Origin: Brevundimonas sp. SORGH_AS_0993
GTDB taxonomy: Bacteria > Pseudomonadota > Alphaproteobacteria > Caulobacterales > Caulobacteraceae
NCBI RefSeq assembly: GCF_030818545.1
Contig: NZ_JAUTAH010000001.1
Location: 625,001 to 689,000 of the forward strand
DNA length: 64,000 bases
Reading direction: 5' to 3'
The notes beneath the pieces were generated by a model. It saw only the letters and a list, made by a program, of their open reading frames with translations, did no database searches and was not told the origin of the DNA. Positions 10,027 to 18,837 of this stretch are shown one piece after another; position 1 is the stretch's first letter; every line of letters begins with the position of its first letter. Position numbers and translations under genes: made by a program.

Positions 10027-10992
10027 TCAGCGCGTGACCAGAACCTGGCCCTCGCGCACCTCGGCGCGCGCCTCCAGGCTGCCCGCCACCGCCTGGGCGA
10101 AGCCGACGGGATCGTTGGCGTCGAACACGCCCGCCACGCCGCTGCCGGCCAGGACGGGATCGGAAACGACGATGCGGGTGTCGCTGTAGCGGACGAACTG
10201 GGCCGCCGCCGCCGACAGGCTCTCGCCGGCGAAGACCAGCCGGCCTTCGCGCCAGGCCAGTTCGCGGTTCACCTCGGTTGGCTCGACTTTGGCGATCACG
10301 GCTGGGGAGGCGGCGTCGGCGACCACGGCGCGGGTATTGGCCGCCAGCCGCATCGGCAGCTGCGTCGGCGCCTTGGGTCGGACCATCTCGACCACGCCCT
10401 CGCGCACCAGCACCTTGACCGGCCGGCCCGCGCCGCCGGTGACGGTGAAACTGGTGCCGACCGCGCGAACATCGACGCCGCCTGTCCGAACGATGAAGGG
10501 GCGCGCCGCGTCCTTGGCCACGTCGAACAGCGCTTCGCCGTCCGCCAGGCGGATGAGGCGCTGAGTCTCGGAGTAACGAACCTCCAGGCGCGTGGCGGTA
10601 TTGAGGGTGACGATGGATCCGTCCTCCAGGGCGACGACGCGCTTCTCGCCCTTGCGGGTCACATAGCGACCCTGGCGATCCAGCCCGAACCAGACCCCCG
10701 CCCCGACGACAGAGGCGGCGATGGCGCCCCCGCCGACCAACCACTGGCGCCGGGTCAGGCCGCTCGCCGGCGTCCGGCGCGCCCAGGCCGCGCCCGTCGC
10801 GTTTGAGTCCTCGGTCTCCGTGCCGACCAGGACGGCGGTCATCCGCATGTAGGCTCCGGCGCGCCGGGAATCGCCCTCCAGCCAGGCGGCCAGTTCGGCG
10901 GCCTCGGCGTCGGTCAGACCCCGATCCGCGCGCGCCGCCCAGTCGGCGGCGGTCCGGTTGATGGCGTCAGCGGTCTCGGGCAGGGTCATCAC
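10027..10992 (-). CDS. FecR-family sigma-regulator protein (cassette B)
   Basis: This 321-aa protein has a FecR N-terminal cytoplasmic domain (TAADWAARADRGLTDAEAAELAAWL), one transmembrane segment after an RRQW motif at about residues 80-103, and a periplasmic FecR domain (DGSIVTLNTATRLEVRY, DVRAVGTSFTV). Its start overlaps the end of the upstream sigma gene by 26 bases. It lies 101 bases before the receptor. It still looks intact although its receptor partner is truncated, so signal input through that receptor is probably lost. Confidence 0.87.
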   Translation of the reverse strand: MMTLPETADAINRTAADWAARADRGLTDAEAAELAAWLEGDSRRAGAYMRMTAVLVGTETEDSNATGAAWARRTPASGLTRRQWLVGGGAIAASVVGAGVWFGLDRQGRYVTRKGEKRVVALEDGSIVTLNTATRLEVRYSETQRLIRLADGEALFDVAKDAARPFIVRTGGVDVRAVGTSFTVTGGAGRPVKVLVREGVVEMVRPKAPTQLPMRLAANTRAVVADAASPAVIAKVEPTEVNRELAWREGRLVFAGESLSAAAAQFVRYSDTRIVVSDPVLAGSGVAGVFDANDPVGFAQAVAGSLEARAEVREGQVLVTR

Positions 10993-11611
10993 GTCTCGGA
11001 TTCAGGTTTCGCGTCTTAGTCGAGCGAGCCGGCGTGTTTCCGCCATCCTCCCAGGACTGGGCGATCAAATAGACCCCGCGCGCCATGCGTTTCTCGATGG
11101 TGCTCTCCGAAAGGCCAAGCCGGTGGGAGACCTCCCTCTGGCTCAGGCCTTCGAGCCTTCGAAGCCGGAAAACCTCGGCGACGCGAGGCGGCAGTTGGGC
11201 GAAGACACGCGCCAGACGCTTCACTTCGTCTCGGTGCAGCACCACCGTCTCCGGCGAAGGATCGACCGACGCGGCCCCGGCCGCGTCCAGGTCGTCCACC
11301 CCATGCATCGGCACGACCGTCTGGCGGCGGATGTAGTCGGTCATCACGCCGGACGCCATGCGGAACATATAGCTGCGCGGGTTGTGGATGTGGTCGATGC
11401 AAGCGAGCGCCGCCAGTCGGGCGTAAATCTCCTGAACGATGTCGTCGGCCTCGAAGCCGACGGGCGCGCGTCGTTGCAGGGCGCGACGCAGTTCGGCTTC
11501 GTGCGGCAGGATGTTCTGTGAGATCCAGCGCGCACGTTCCCGGTGGGCCGCGGCGGCGTCCCGTCGCGGCGCGTCACGATTCTCCGCGCCCGTCTCCTGT
11601 TCCACGCGCAT
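10967..11611 (-). CDS. ECF RNA polymerase sigma factor, FecI type (cassette B)
   Basis: This sigma-70 family factor of about 212 aa has region 2 (ADDIVQEIYARLAALACIDHI, then RSYMFRMASGVMTDYIRR) and region 4 (RVAEVFRLRRLEGLSQREVSHRLGLSESTIEKRM). An AAGGA sequence abuts the ATG at 11611, so the GTG two codons later (11605) may be the real start with better spacing. It overlaps the cassette B fecR gene and should act with it. The intact sigma and FecR without a functional receptor could still cross-talk with other cassettes; that is inference. Confidence 0.86.
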   Translation of the reverse strand: MRVEQETGAENRDAPRRDAAAAHRERARWISQNILPHEAELRRALQRRAPVGFEADDIVQEIYARLAALACIDHIHNPRSYMFRMASGVMTDYIRRQTVVPMHGVDDLDAAGAASVDPSPETVVLHRDEVKRLARVFAQLPPRVAEVFRLRRLEGLSQREVSHRLGLSESTIEKRMARGVYLIAQSWEDGGNTPARSTKTRNLNPRRDDPARDR

Positions 11612-11847
11612 TCCTTGGGTTGAGAGGTCAAATCTCTCATGGACGACGCCGTTTCGGAAAGAGCTGGGCGGGGCGGCCAGAGCGAATTTCCGGCGACGCC
11701 GCCGAAACCGGCCCTTAACCCGCCATTATGCGACGAGACGGCCGCACCTTGACTATTTTCGGCCTCCGCCTAGCGGAAAATCGTCGCTCGTTCGACGCGC
11801 TACTCCGATCGGCCCTCTCCCCGCGTGCATCGCGCCGCGGTCAACCG

Positions 11848-14088
11848 TCAAGGGCGCGCTTGTCGCTGAAGCCTATCAGCTTCAAACGCGCCCTTCATGC
11901 GTCGCCACCGCTCATATTGAGGCCGTTTCTCCGGCGACGTGTCTTCCTTGCCGAGCAGCCAGAAGTCGAACCAGTCGATGTTCTCCTGCATCGCCGCCAG
12001 CCGGTTTGACGGAATGTGGAAGAGGTGGGTTTCGTCGGCAGCCAAGCTTTCTCCCGGATACAAGGTGATCTGTGCGGGGACACCAGCTTCTCGGAGTGCT
12101 GCGTGGAGTTGGATGGCTCCAGCACGTGGTTCGGCAACCTGCTGCAAGACGGCCCCAGTAGATTCTGCGGCACGGAATGTTGGCGAAAGGCGAAGATAAT
12201 TCTCGAGTGCCCGTGTATCGAAAGGCGATCCACCGTAAACTCGGTTATAGGCAACAGGATTTGATGGTATGGTGTAATAGCTTCCCGGTTCCAGATACCC
12301 GCCGTCTCCACTAGATGCAGCCTTAAACAACTTGGACTGCGTCATCGCGACATTCACCATCTGCGAACCGCGACTGTAACCGGCAATTCCCACGCGACTA
12401 GAATCGACGACGCCCGCCTGAGCCATTTCTTCTATAGCGTCCTCGAAACTGAACACTCCATTGCGCCACACCAAATCCTGGACGACCTTGGGGTCCGTCT
12501 CTCTTCGACCGGCCCAACCGTCATAGGCGGCTCTTAAGTCGGCGCTTTGACCGGCGGTCGGGTCATTCATGGCCAGAACCACATACCCGCGCTCGGCCAA
12601 CGCCTGGATCGGATAATCCCATTGGAAGCCTTGATCCACGAACCTCTCATCCGCATCGCTGCCGTGCGTGACAATGACGGCAGGGTATCGTCGACCCGGC
12701 TCATAGGTTCGCGGGTAAACGACAAATCCCGTGCTGAAATAGCCCAGTCGATTGGTCCAGACACGGGGTTCGACGGTTAAGGGCTCGATTTCCGACTGCT
12801 TCGACGCCAGCGGCATTATCGACGTCGCTGACGCCGTGACCGGATCTATGCTCACCAATTCCGGCGGCGTCGTCATGCCTTCGTGGACGCACACGCCTGC
12901 CGTCGCCGTCTCGTTAAAATCGCAATGGGTCAGGCTGCCGGATATCTGAATCTGTCGTCCGCCAGTATCGGCTTCCAGCACAAGCAATCCGTAGCGGGGA
13001 TGGCTGATGTCTCGCACGCCGACTATGGCTCGACCACCGTTCAAAGACGCCCAATGGCCCGACGCAGGGGGATCGTCGAGAACGAAATCGACGGGTCCAA
13101 AGGTCTTAACCGTTCCGTCAACCGCGACTTCCTCAAGTCGGCGTTCGGGGCCGAAGCCCGAAGTTTTAAGCCGTCCTCCACTGGGGCCGAGCGCAGGTTG
13201 GCCAAAGGGATGGGTCGGCGCTTCCGCTAGGCGGCTTGTTCTCCCTGTTTCACCATTCCAGGCGTAGGCGGCGTAGTGCGGCCCGCCCGTTCCATCTTGC
13301 TCCTCCGTGACATAGGAGGGCGCTTCGCCATTCCATGTGACGTTGCCGGCATAGTAGAGGGCGATACGATCGAGAGCCGGACGCTCGGCTATCAGAATAT
13401 CTCGGCCCTCCGTCACCAGTCGATACTCGATGAAGGCCGGCACGACCCAACGCCGCCGCCAACCCGCAAGCCAAGCGGCATCATCGATCAAAGGCTTTCG
13501 GTCGTCAGGCGCGGCGCGGACGCGCGCATACCACAGGCTTTGCCCGCTCGGCGACCATGCATAACCGAGGATGCCGACCCGACGCGGGGCGTCGGAGGCA
13601 TTGGAGGCGAACGCGCCGTCGACTTGACCGAACGGGAGCGTGACCGGTGCTTGAACCAACGGCGTGATCTGTCCACCCGGATCGATGCGATAGAGTTGGA
13701 CACCGTGGCCCCGATCGGCCAGCACGCTCCAGGCGTCGGACGCCGGAATGGATTTTACATCCTCGATCCAATCGGCCCGCAACAGTATGCGATCAATCCG
13801 AGAGTCGAGATCGACCTGATGCAACGTCGAGATTTTTCGGTCGGAGGCCATGTCGGCTTGGCGTGCGACATAAACAGCCGTCTTGCCGTCTGATGAAAGT
13901 ACGAGACCGGCGATCTCAGGGGTCGTGATGATGTCGTTCAAGGTCCAGGCGCGTCCGCGATGGACGTAAGGCGGCGACGGCATGCCTGCCGGTGCTTCCC
14001 AGGCCTTTCCAGAGGCCGTGGAAGCAAGGCAGGCTGTTGCAGCGGTCAATAGGCCGGCCGCTGCAACAACCCCTAGCTTCATCACCAT
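11848..14088 (-). CDS. AtxE2-like lasso-peptide isopeptidase (S9 family, cassette C)
   Basis: This is a 746-aa periplasmic serine hydrolase with a signal peptide (about 1-22, a cysteine at 20), a propeller domain and a C-terminal hydrolase domain. AtxE2 enzymes open the isopeptide ring of threaded lasso peptides. The family match is from recall: RLGYFSTGFVVYPRTYEPG, RYPAVIVTHGS, GYSRGSQMVNVAMTQS and IDWFDFWLLG. Ser572 is the nucleophile and His688 (DETH) the base. Glu653 stands where I expect the acidic member, usually Asp. Starts at 14088 and 14082 are both possible; both overlap the receptor stop codon. Operon context with sigma, FecR and receptor matches lasso-peptide clusters, but no biosynthetic genes are present. 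Confidence 0.8.
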   Translation of the reverse strand: MVMKLGVVAAAGLLTAATACLASTASGKAWEAPAGMPSPPYVHRGRAWTLNDIITTPEIAGLVLSSDGKTAVYVARQADMASDRKISTLHQVDLDSRIDRILLRADWIEDVKSIPASDAWSVLADRGHGVQLYRIDPGGQITPLVQAPVTLPFGQVDGAFASNASDAPRRVGILGYAWSPSGQSLWYARVRAAPDDRKPLIDDAAWLAGWRRRWVVPAFIEYRLVTEGRDILIAERPALDRIALYYAGNVTWNGEAPSYVTEEQDGTGGPHYAAYAWNGETGRTSRLAEAPTHPFGQPALGPSGGRLKTSGFGPERRLEEVAVDGTVKTFGPVDFVLDDPPASGHWASLNGGRAIVGVRDISHPRYGLLVLEADTGGRQIQISGSLTHCDFNETATAGVCVHEGMTTPPELVSIDPVTASATSIMPLASKQSEIEPLTVEPRVWTNRLGYFSTGFVVYPRTYEPGRRYPAVIVTHGSDADERFVDQGFQWDYPIQALAERGYVVLAMNDPTAGQSADLRAAYDGWAGRRETDPKVVQDLVWRNGVFSFEDAIEEMAQAGVVDSSRVGIAGYSRGSQMVNVAMTQSKLFKAASSGDGGYLEPGSYYTIPSNPVAYNRVYGGSPFDTRALENYLRLSPTFRAAESTGAVLQQVAEPRAGAIQLHAALREAGVPAQITLYPGESLAADETHLFHIPSNRLAAMQENIDWFDFWLLGKEDTSPEKRPQYERWRRMKGAFEADRLQRQARP

Positions 14089-16658
14089 GATTTGGTGATG
14101 GACACGCCAAGAAAACGGCCGATGGCCGAGTAGTTCGTTGTGTCGTAAGGCGCGGACAAGACGGAAGAGGTGTAGACGTTTTCAGGTCTTGCGTTGAAGA
14201 CGTTCAGCGCGCTGAAGCTGAAATCGACATCATCGCGTATTTTCAGGTGTCCGGTGAGGTCCAGGGTCGTGACGGAACTCACGTGAAGCTGGGTTGAGCG
14301 CCGCCTGTCTGTCGTTCCGCCTATATAGCTCGCATAGGCCGCCAAGGTAAGATTTCCCTGTTGGAGCACGGCCCCCGAACGAGCACGCAGATGCGGAGAA
14401 CGAAAGACGTTTCCTGCCAGTCCAACCGTTGAAAGACCCTCCTTCAACTCCTGTTCGGATTCCAGGTAACTTGCTGAACCGGACAATGTCAGGCTGCGAT
14501 CTTCCTCCGCGAGGAAGCGATATCTGACCGAAGCATCCACGCCGCGATAGTTCTCGCGCGCCACGTTTCGGTTGCGGTTGTCGACGATCGCAACAACCTT
14601 GGCTGGGTCGTAAGCGGCGTTGATCAAGCTTTGAAGGCCGAAGGCGCTGTTTGACACATAGCTCCCGATTTGTGTCACCGTTGGACTGAAGATCGTGATG
14701 TCGGCGTAAAGCGGATTGGTGAGAACGCCGGTGTATGATGTCAGCGGCGCGGTGATCCTGTCTTTGTAGTCGACGCTGAAGACACTCAAGGACACATCCA
14801 AGCCGTCAAGAAAAGGCGGGGAATACTCGGCTGTGAGCGTAAGGTTTTCCGACCTCTCAGGCTTGAGATCCGAATTCCCTCCGGAAACGGAAATGTAGGT
14901 CGCGCCGGTAGGGAAGGTGGAACCATATCCAGATACGGCGCGCAGAAGCGTCGTCTGATTTGAGTAGAGTTGATAGAAAGTCGGCGCATGGAACGATCGT
15001 CCCCATGACGCCTTCAATCGAATGTCCGACAGGCGGTAGCTTATCCCGACTTTCGGAGTAACGACATCTTCGATGGCAGTGTAGTTTTCGTAGCGAAGCG
15101 CGCCCGTGATGGAGAGGTTGTCTGCAAATGGAAGCTTCATTTCTGGCGAAACGAGCGGAACGAAAACCTCACCGTAGGCGAAGTAGTTATCCAGTCCATC
15201 ATCAAACGCTTGTATGATGGCGCTGTTGGATTGAGTTAGTGCATCGAGCCCCGTGGTCCTGTAGCCCGCGCCCAGGGCAAGGCGGGATCGACCACCGGGC
15301 ACCGTCGCTAAGGGACCTTCGCCGCCGACTTCAAGAGAACGCGATCGGTTGTCGTAGTCAGTGGTCGATACTGTCGGCGTGGAAGGCGCGTAATAGTTCG
15401 TTCCGGTGATGGCGGCGTTGTCGAACCCATAGGTCGCCGCTACGAAGGACGTCCAATCGCCCGGCAGTTGAAGTTCGACTCTGGGCGCGATGGTCAGTGC
15501 CTCGACATCGGTCGAGGTGACATAGCCGTTCAGCAGCAAAGGCGTGGTGACGCTGAAGGCGTTCTGGCTGAGTTTGTGGCCGTTCTTGTAAGTGACGTCG
15601 AGCGACGTCTTGATCGCCGAGGTCAACTGCTGGGTAAGACTCAGGATCGCGCTGTGGCGCATATTCTCGGCATAAAGCACGCTCTCAGGCGGCATGGCTT
15701 CCGTGTAGGCGCGTTGAGCAGCGAAGATCGGCTCGGATTTGAAATAGTCGTAGGCGGCCAATACGCCGCCTCCCGTCCAGGTCCGTCCTCCCACGACATT
15801 ATACTGATGCTGGGCGCCGCCGCCGTCAGTCGTGTCCCCATAGCGCGCGCTTGCGGTTACTCCGTCGTAGTCGCGCCGTAGGATGACGTTTGCGACGCCC
15901 GCCACCGCATCCGAGCCATACAGAGCGGAGGCCCCATCAGTAAGAATTTCGATGCGGCTGACGGCGGCGGCGGGGATTGCGCTGATGTCGGCGGCGGCAT
16001 TCACGCCGTTGTAGCTCAGCCTGTTACCGTTGAGCAGAGTGAGGGTCGCGTCCGCGCCCATCCCACGCAAGTTCAGGAATGATGCTCCGGTCAGATCGGC
16101 ATTGAAAGGGTTCCCGCCTTGCGATGCAGCAACGCCGGGGTTCTGGCCGCCATTGTAATTTTGCGTCAGGCTCCGAATTGCTTCACCGAGGTCAGATTGA
16201 CCGGCGTTCTTCATGTCCTCGTTTGTGACGGTGATGACCGGCGCGGACGGCGGCGCTCCCCTGATCCGGCTACCCGTGACGACGATATCCTCAACGCGAG
16301 CGACCCCGCTGCCGCCCTGATCGGCGGCCAGGTCCTGGGGGCCGTCGGCCCTCATGATCATGAGGGTGCCGTTCTCCGAACGGCGGGCGACCAGACCCGT
16401 GCCGGCGAGAAGGCGGGCCAGGGCTACATCGGAGGAGAACGCGCCTTGCAGCGCAGGGGCGGTCTTGCCTCGCACAAGGGCGTCGGTGAAAACGATCTGT
16501 TCGCCGGAAACGCGGGCGAACTGGCGAAGGCTGCTCGCCAACGGCTCGGCCGGAATGCTGTAGGTTCGGTCCTGCGCCTGCGCGGCCGCGGCGAGGCCAA
16601 GCGCGATCGCCAGCGCCGAAGCACCGGCCCGGATGTTGCGCGTAATCCTGATGGTCAT
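14082..16658 (-). CDS. TonB-dependent receptor with STN signalling domain (cassette C)
   Basis: This is an 858-aa outer-membrane receptor. It has a signal peptide (about 1-29, ending AQAQ), an STN domain (RTYSIPAEPLASSLRQFARV at about 31-50, through residue 85), a TonB-box/plug start (VEDIVVTGSRIRG), a plug (FLNLRGMGADATLTLLNGNR and DGASALYGSDAVAGV) and a full barrel ending in SITKSW. It is the intact counterpart of the truncated cassette B receptor and shares many plug motifs with it. The stop codon overlaps the isopeptidase start, so import and cleavage are probably translated together. The likely ligand is a lasso or related peptide, inferred from the downstream gene. Confidence 0.9.
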   Translation of the reverse strand: MTIRITRNIRAGASALAIALGLAAAAQAQDRTYSIPAEPLASSLRQFARVSGEQIVFTDALVRGKTAPALQGAFSSDVALARLLAGTGLVARRSENGTLMIMRADGPQDLAADQGGSGVARVEDIVVTGSRIRGAPPSAPVITVTNEDMKNAGQSDLGEAIRSLTQNYNGGQNPGVAASQGGNPFNADLTGASFLNLRGMGADATLTLLNGNRLSYNGVNAAADISAIPAAAVSRIEILTDGASALYGSDAVAGVANVILRRDYDGVTASARYGDTTDGGGAQHQYNVVGGRTWTGGGVLAAYDYFKSEPIFAAQRAYTEAMPPESVLYAENMRHSAILSLTQQLTSAIKTSLDVTYKNGHKLSQNAFSVTTPLLLNGYVTSTDVEALTIAPRVELQLPGDWTSFVAATYGFDNAAITGTNYYAPSTPTVSTTDYDNRSRSLEVGGEGPLATVPGGRSRLALGAGYRTTGLDALTQSNSAIIQAFDDGLDNYFAYGEVFVPLVSPEMKLPFADNLSITGALRYENYTAIEDVVTPKVGISYRLSDIRLKASWGRSFHAPTFYQLYSNQTTLLRAVSGYGSTFPTGATYISVSGGNSDLKPERSENLTLTAEYSPPFLDGLDVSLSVFSVDYKDRITAPLTSYTGVLTNPLYADITIFSPTVTQIGSYVSNSAFGLQSLINAAYDPAKVVAIVDNRNRNVARENYRGVDASVRYRFLAEEDRSLTLSGSASYLESEQELKEGLSTVGLAGNVFRSPHLRARSGAVLQQGNLTLAAYASYIGGTTDRRRSTQLHVSSVTTLDLTGHLKIRDDVDFSFSALNVFNARPENVYTSSVLSAPYDTTNYSAIGRFLGVSITKSW

Positions 16659-16741
16659 CCTATCCCCCTGGCTGGCCCCTAAATGGCTTCCAGAAGTTCA
16701 AGCCGTCCGGGGACGGGCGAGTCGTAATGAAATCGTCGCGG

Positions 16742-17761
16742 TCAGCGGTCGGGCTGAAGCGTGACGCCGCCATCCGCATCAGGCACCGCGCGCACCGGCA
16801 GATAGACCCCCATCGTCTGGACGAAGCCCGCCACGTCGCCCGTGTCGAACACGCCGCTGATACGCAAGCCCGCGACCTGGGGCGCGACCCGCACCGGATG
16901 GGCGGCGTAGCGGCTGATGCGCTCGGCCACGCTCCCCAGCGGCTCATTGTCGAACATGAGCTGCCCCGTCTCCCAGGCCGTAACCCGTTCCACGCTGGCG
17001 GCCGTGACGACCGGCGACGCGGCCGGCGCGGCCGTGAACGCCTCGCCCGGATTGAGCCGAACGCCTCGGGATGGCGCGCTCAACGCGGTCCTGACCGGCG
17101 GTTCATCGTCGTCGTTCAGGATCACGACCTGGCCGTGAAGCAATGTCACCCGAACCGTCCGGCCCAGCATATCGACGTTGAACGCCGTGCCGACCGCGAC
17201 CACGGTCCGGCCGGCCGCCGCTACGGAGAATGGTCGCCGGACATCCCGCGCCACGTCGAACCGTGCCTGGCCGCGGACGAGGGTCAGCTTGCGGGCCTCG
17301 CCCGCATAGCGCACTCGAACCTCGCTGTTCGAATCCAGCGACACCTTCGACCCGTCAGGAAGCGGGATCACCCGTCGCTCGCCGAGGGTCGTACGATAGA
17401 CATCCGGTCGCTGAGCCAGCCAGATCACTCCGCCGCCGCTGGCGCCCAGCAGCACGGCGATCAGAAAGCCCGCCGCGAGCGGCTGCAACCAGCGTCGGCG
17501 ATCCACCGGCCGACGGCGCCCCTGGCGCTCTGCCGCCGCCAGCGCCTTGCGCCGGATCGTCATCAGGTCCGGCGAATGCGAGACGGCGCTGTCATCCAGA
17601 AAGGCCCACACGTCTTCCGTGTCCGCCCAGGCTGCTGCATGGGCCGGATCAGCTGCGATCCAGGCTTCGAACGCCGCGCTGCTTTCGAGGCCGGCGTCCT
17701 TGAGGCGCGCCCGCCAGGTCATCGCCTCTCTCAGCCGATCGTCGGGGAGGGGCGTGCTCAT
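16742..17761 (-). CDS. FecR-family sigma-regulator protein (cassette C)
   Basis: This 339-aa protein has a DUF4880-like N-terminal domain (WRARLKDAGLESSAAFEAWIAADPAHAAAW region), an RRR-W flanked transmembrane segment at about residues 87-112, and a periplasmic FecR domain (DGSKVSLDSNSEVRVRY, VVAVGTAFNVDML). The start codon overlaps the sigma factor stop codon in an ATGA arrangement at 17758-17761, a typical sign of coupled translation. The receptor gene follows after 83 bases. Confidence 0.88.
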   Translation of the reverse strand: MSTPLPDDRLREAMTWRARLKDAGLESSAAFEAWIAADPAHAAAWADTEDVWAFLDDSAVSHSPDLMTIRRKALAAAERQGRRRPVDRRRWLQPLAAGFLIAVLLGASGGGVIWLAQRPDVYRTTLGERRVIPLPDGSKVSLDSNSEVRVRYAGEARKLTLVRGQARFDVARDVRRPFSVAAAGRTVVAVGTAFNVDMLGRTVRVTLLHGQVVILNDDDEPPVRTALSAPSRGVRLNPGEAFTAAPAASPVVTAASVERVTAWETGQLMFDNEPLGSVAERISRYAAHPVRVAPQVAGLRISGVFDTGDVAGFVQTMGVYLPVRAVPDADGGVTLQPDR

Positions 17762-18306
17762 CGCGTCAGCGCCCGCAAACGTTTGTTGAGGTGCAGGCCG
17801 GCCTTCACGATCTCTTTCTCGACGGTGCTCTTGCTGACCCCGAACAGGGCGGCGATGTCGCGCTGCTTCATGTTTTCCAGCCGGAACAGGACATAGATGG
17901 TTCGGGTGCGCTCGCCCAGTTCGTCCAGCGCGCGCGTCACCGCCGCGATGCGTTCGCGGGCCAGCACCAGCCGCTCGGGATCGCCGGTCTCGACGAACTC
18001 CAGCGTGACGGGGCTGACCGGGCCTGTATCGACATTGGCCAGCAAGGCGTCGCGCCGTCTCCGCGACATGCGATAGCGATCGTTGAGAAGGCCCCCGGCG
18101 ATCGTGAACAGCAGCGCGCCGGGATCATCGACCTTGTCGCGCTCGGCGGCGGCCAACAGCTTGACGAAGGCGTCCTGGGTCAAATCTTCGGCGGCGGCCG
18201 GATCGTTCAGACGGCGCAGGAAGAAGGCATGGAGAGGCGCTCGGAACCGCGAATGCAGGTCCGTCAGGGGTGACGGCGGGTTCGACGAACCTTCTTGCGG
18301 CAGCAC
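17758..18306 (-). CDS. ECF RNA polymerase sigma factor, FecI type (cassette C)
   Basis: This is a sigma factor of about 182 aa with region 2 (AAAEDLTQDAFVKLLAAAE), a linker, and region 4 (RTRTIYVLFRLENMKQRDIAALFG with recognition helix VSKSTVEKEIVKA). The open frame extends to an ATG at 18486, but the extra 60 residues are not sigma-like. GTG at 18306 is preceded by GGAG with 8-base spacing and gives a normal family length, so I use it. It heads the four-gene cassette C operon. Confidence 0.86.
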   Translation of the reverse strand: MLPQEGSSNPPSPLTDLHSRFRAPLHAFFLRRLNDPAAAEDLTQDAFVKLLAAAERDKVDDPGALLFTIAGGLLNDRYRMSRRRRDALLANVDTGPVSPVTLEFVETGDPERLVLARERIAAVTRALDELGERTRTIYVLFRLENMKQRDIAALFGVSKSTVEKEIVKAGLHLNKRLRALTR

Positions 18307-18512
18307 GGCGCAAGCTCCGGTGACAGGTTGGAGACGACGCTGACCCCGCAGACCGCCAACGGTCAAGGGTTCAGAAAAAACATCCCACAAGCGCGAATTG
18401 GTCTTACGACTCCACGCCTCCAAGACGGCTTTTCTAGATAGGCCGGAGCAAGCCGCGTTGCCGACACGAACCGGCCCGCTCGTCATGATCTGAGTCTTCT
18501 CGATGATTTATA

Positions 18513-18530
18513 AGGGGAAGGCCTTCCCCT
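18513..18530. repeat. Perfect 18-bp palindrome
   Basis: The sequence AGGGGAAGGCCTTCCCCT is fully self-complementary. It sits where the receptor cluster gives way to element-type sequence. It could be an operator, a remnant of an end site, or a terminator part without a T-run. Confidence 0.6.
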
Positions 18531-18570
18531 GAGCGCGAGCCCGCGGGCGGTCTCGCGCCACCCCTTCCAG

Positions 18571-18615
18571 CGGGGGGCTGCGCCCCCCGTCTCGGTCGCC
18601 GCGCGTCGCGCGGCG
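18571..18615. terminator. Two adjacent strong hairpins, candidate terminators
   Basis: The first is a perfect 8-bp stem (18571-18578 with 18582-18589) closing a 3-base loop. The second is a 9-bp stem (18597-18605 with 18607-18615) followed by GCTCTTTTCGG. Together they could stop transcription running either into or out of the element. Confidence 0.5.
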
Positions 18616-18837
18616 GCTCTTTTCGGTTTGGCCTCTCCCGTGCGCGGGTTGTGGCCGGCGCTCCCTTCTGGACGCGCCCCGGCGTCCGCCAAGCCGGCCT
18701 GCGGCCGGCTCCTCCACTGCGTTGCGGCCCTTCGGGTGGCGCCCGCCTCGCAGGCGCGCCCGGCGGGTCGCAGTCGCCGCCCACCCCCCGCTTCGGGGAG
18801 AGGCCGTGGGGTTTTGGGGCGGGAATGGAGGAACCGT

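Larger units (their letters stand above)
18307..18837. other. Gene-poor palindrome-rich stretch at the presumed left end of the conjugative element
   Basis: No gene is supported here. The first about 190 bases hold the promoter region of cassette C. The rest is very GC-rich and holds three strong palindromes, listed separately (18513-18530, 18571-18589, 18597-18615). The compositional change at about 18510-18530 is the most likely place for the transition from the receptor cluster to the conjugative element. I found no copy of the tRNA-Asn 3' end here to prove an attachment site. Confidence 0.5.

Noticed and set aside
9926..10744. Upstream extension of the cassette B receptor frame
   Set aside because: It overlaps the FecR gene in another frame and lacks protein-like composition. 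The signal peptide beginning at 9925 marks the true start.
18487..18837. Search for a duplicated tRNA-Asn 3' end as the left attachment site
   Set aside because: No match to the tRNA end was seen here. Serine recombinases need only a very short shared core, so absence does not disprove integration at the tRNA.
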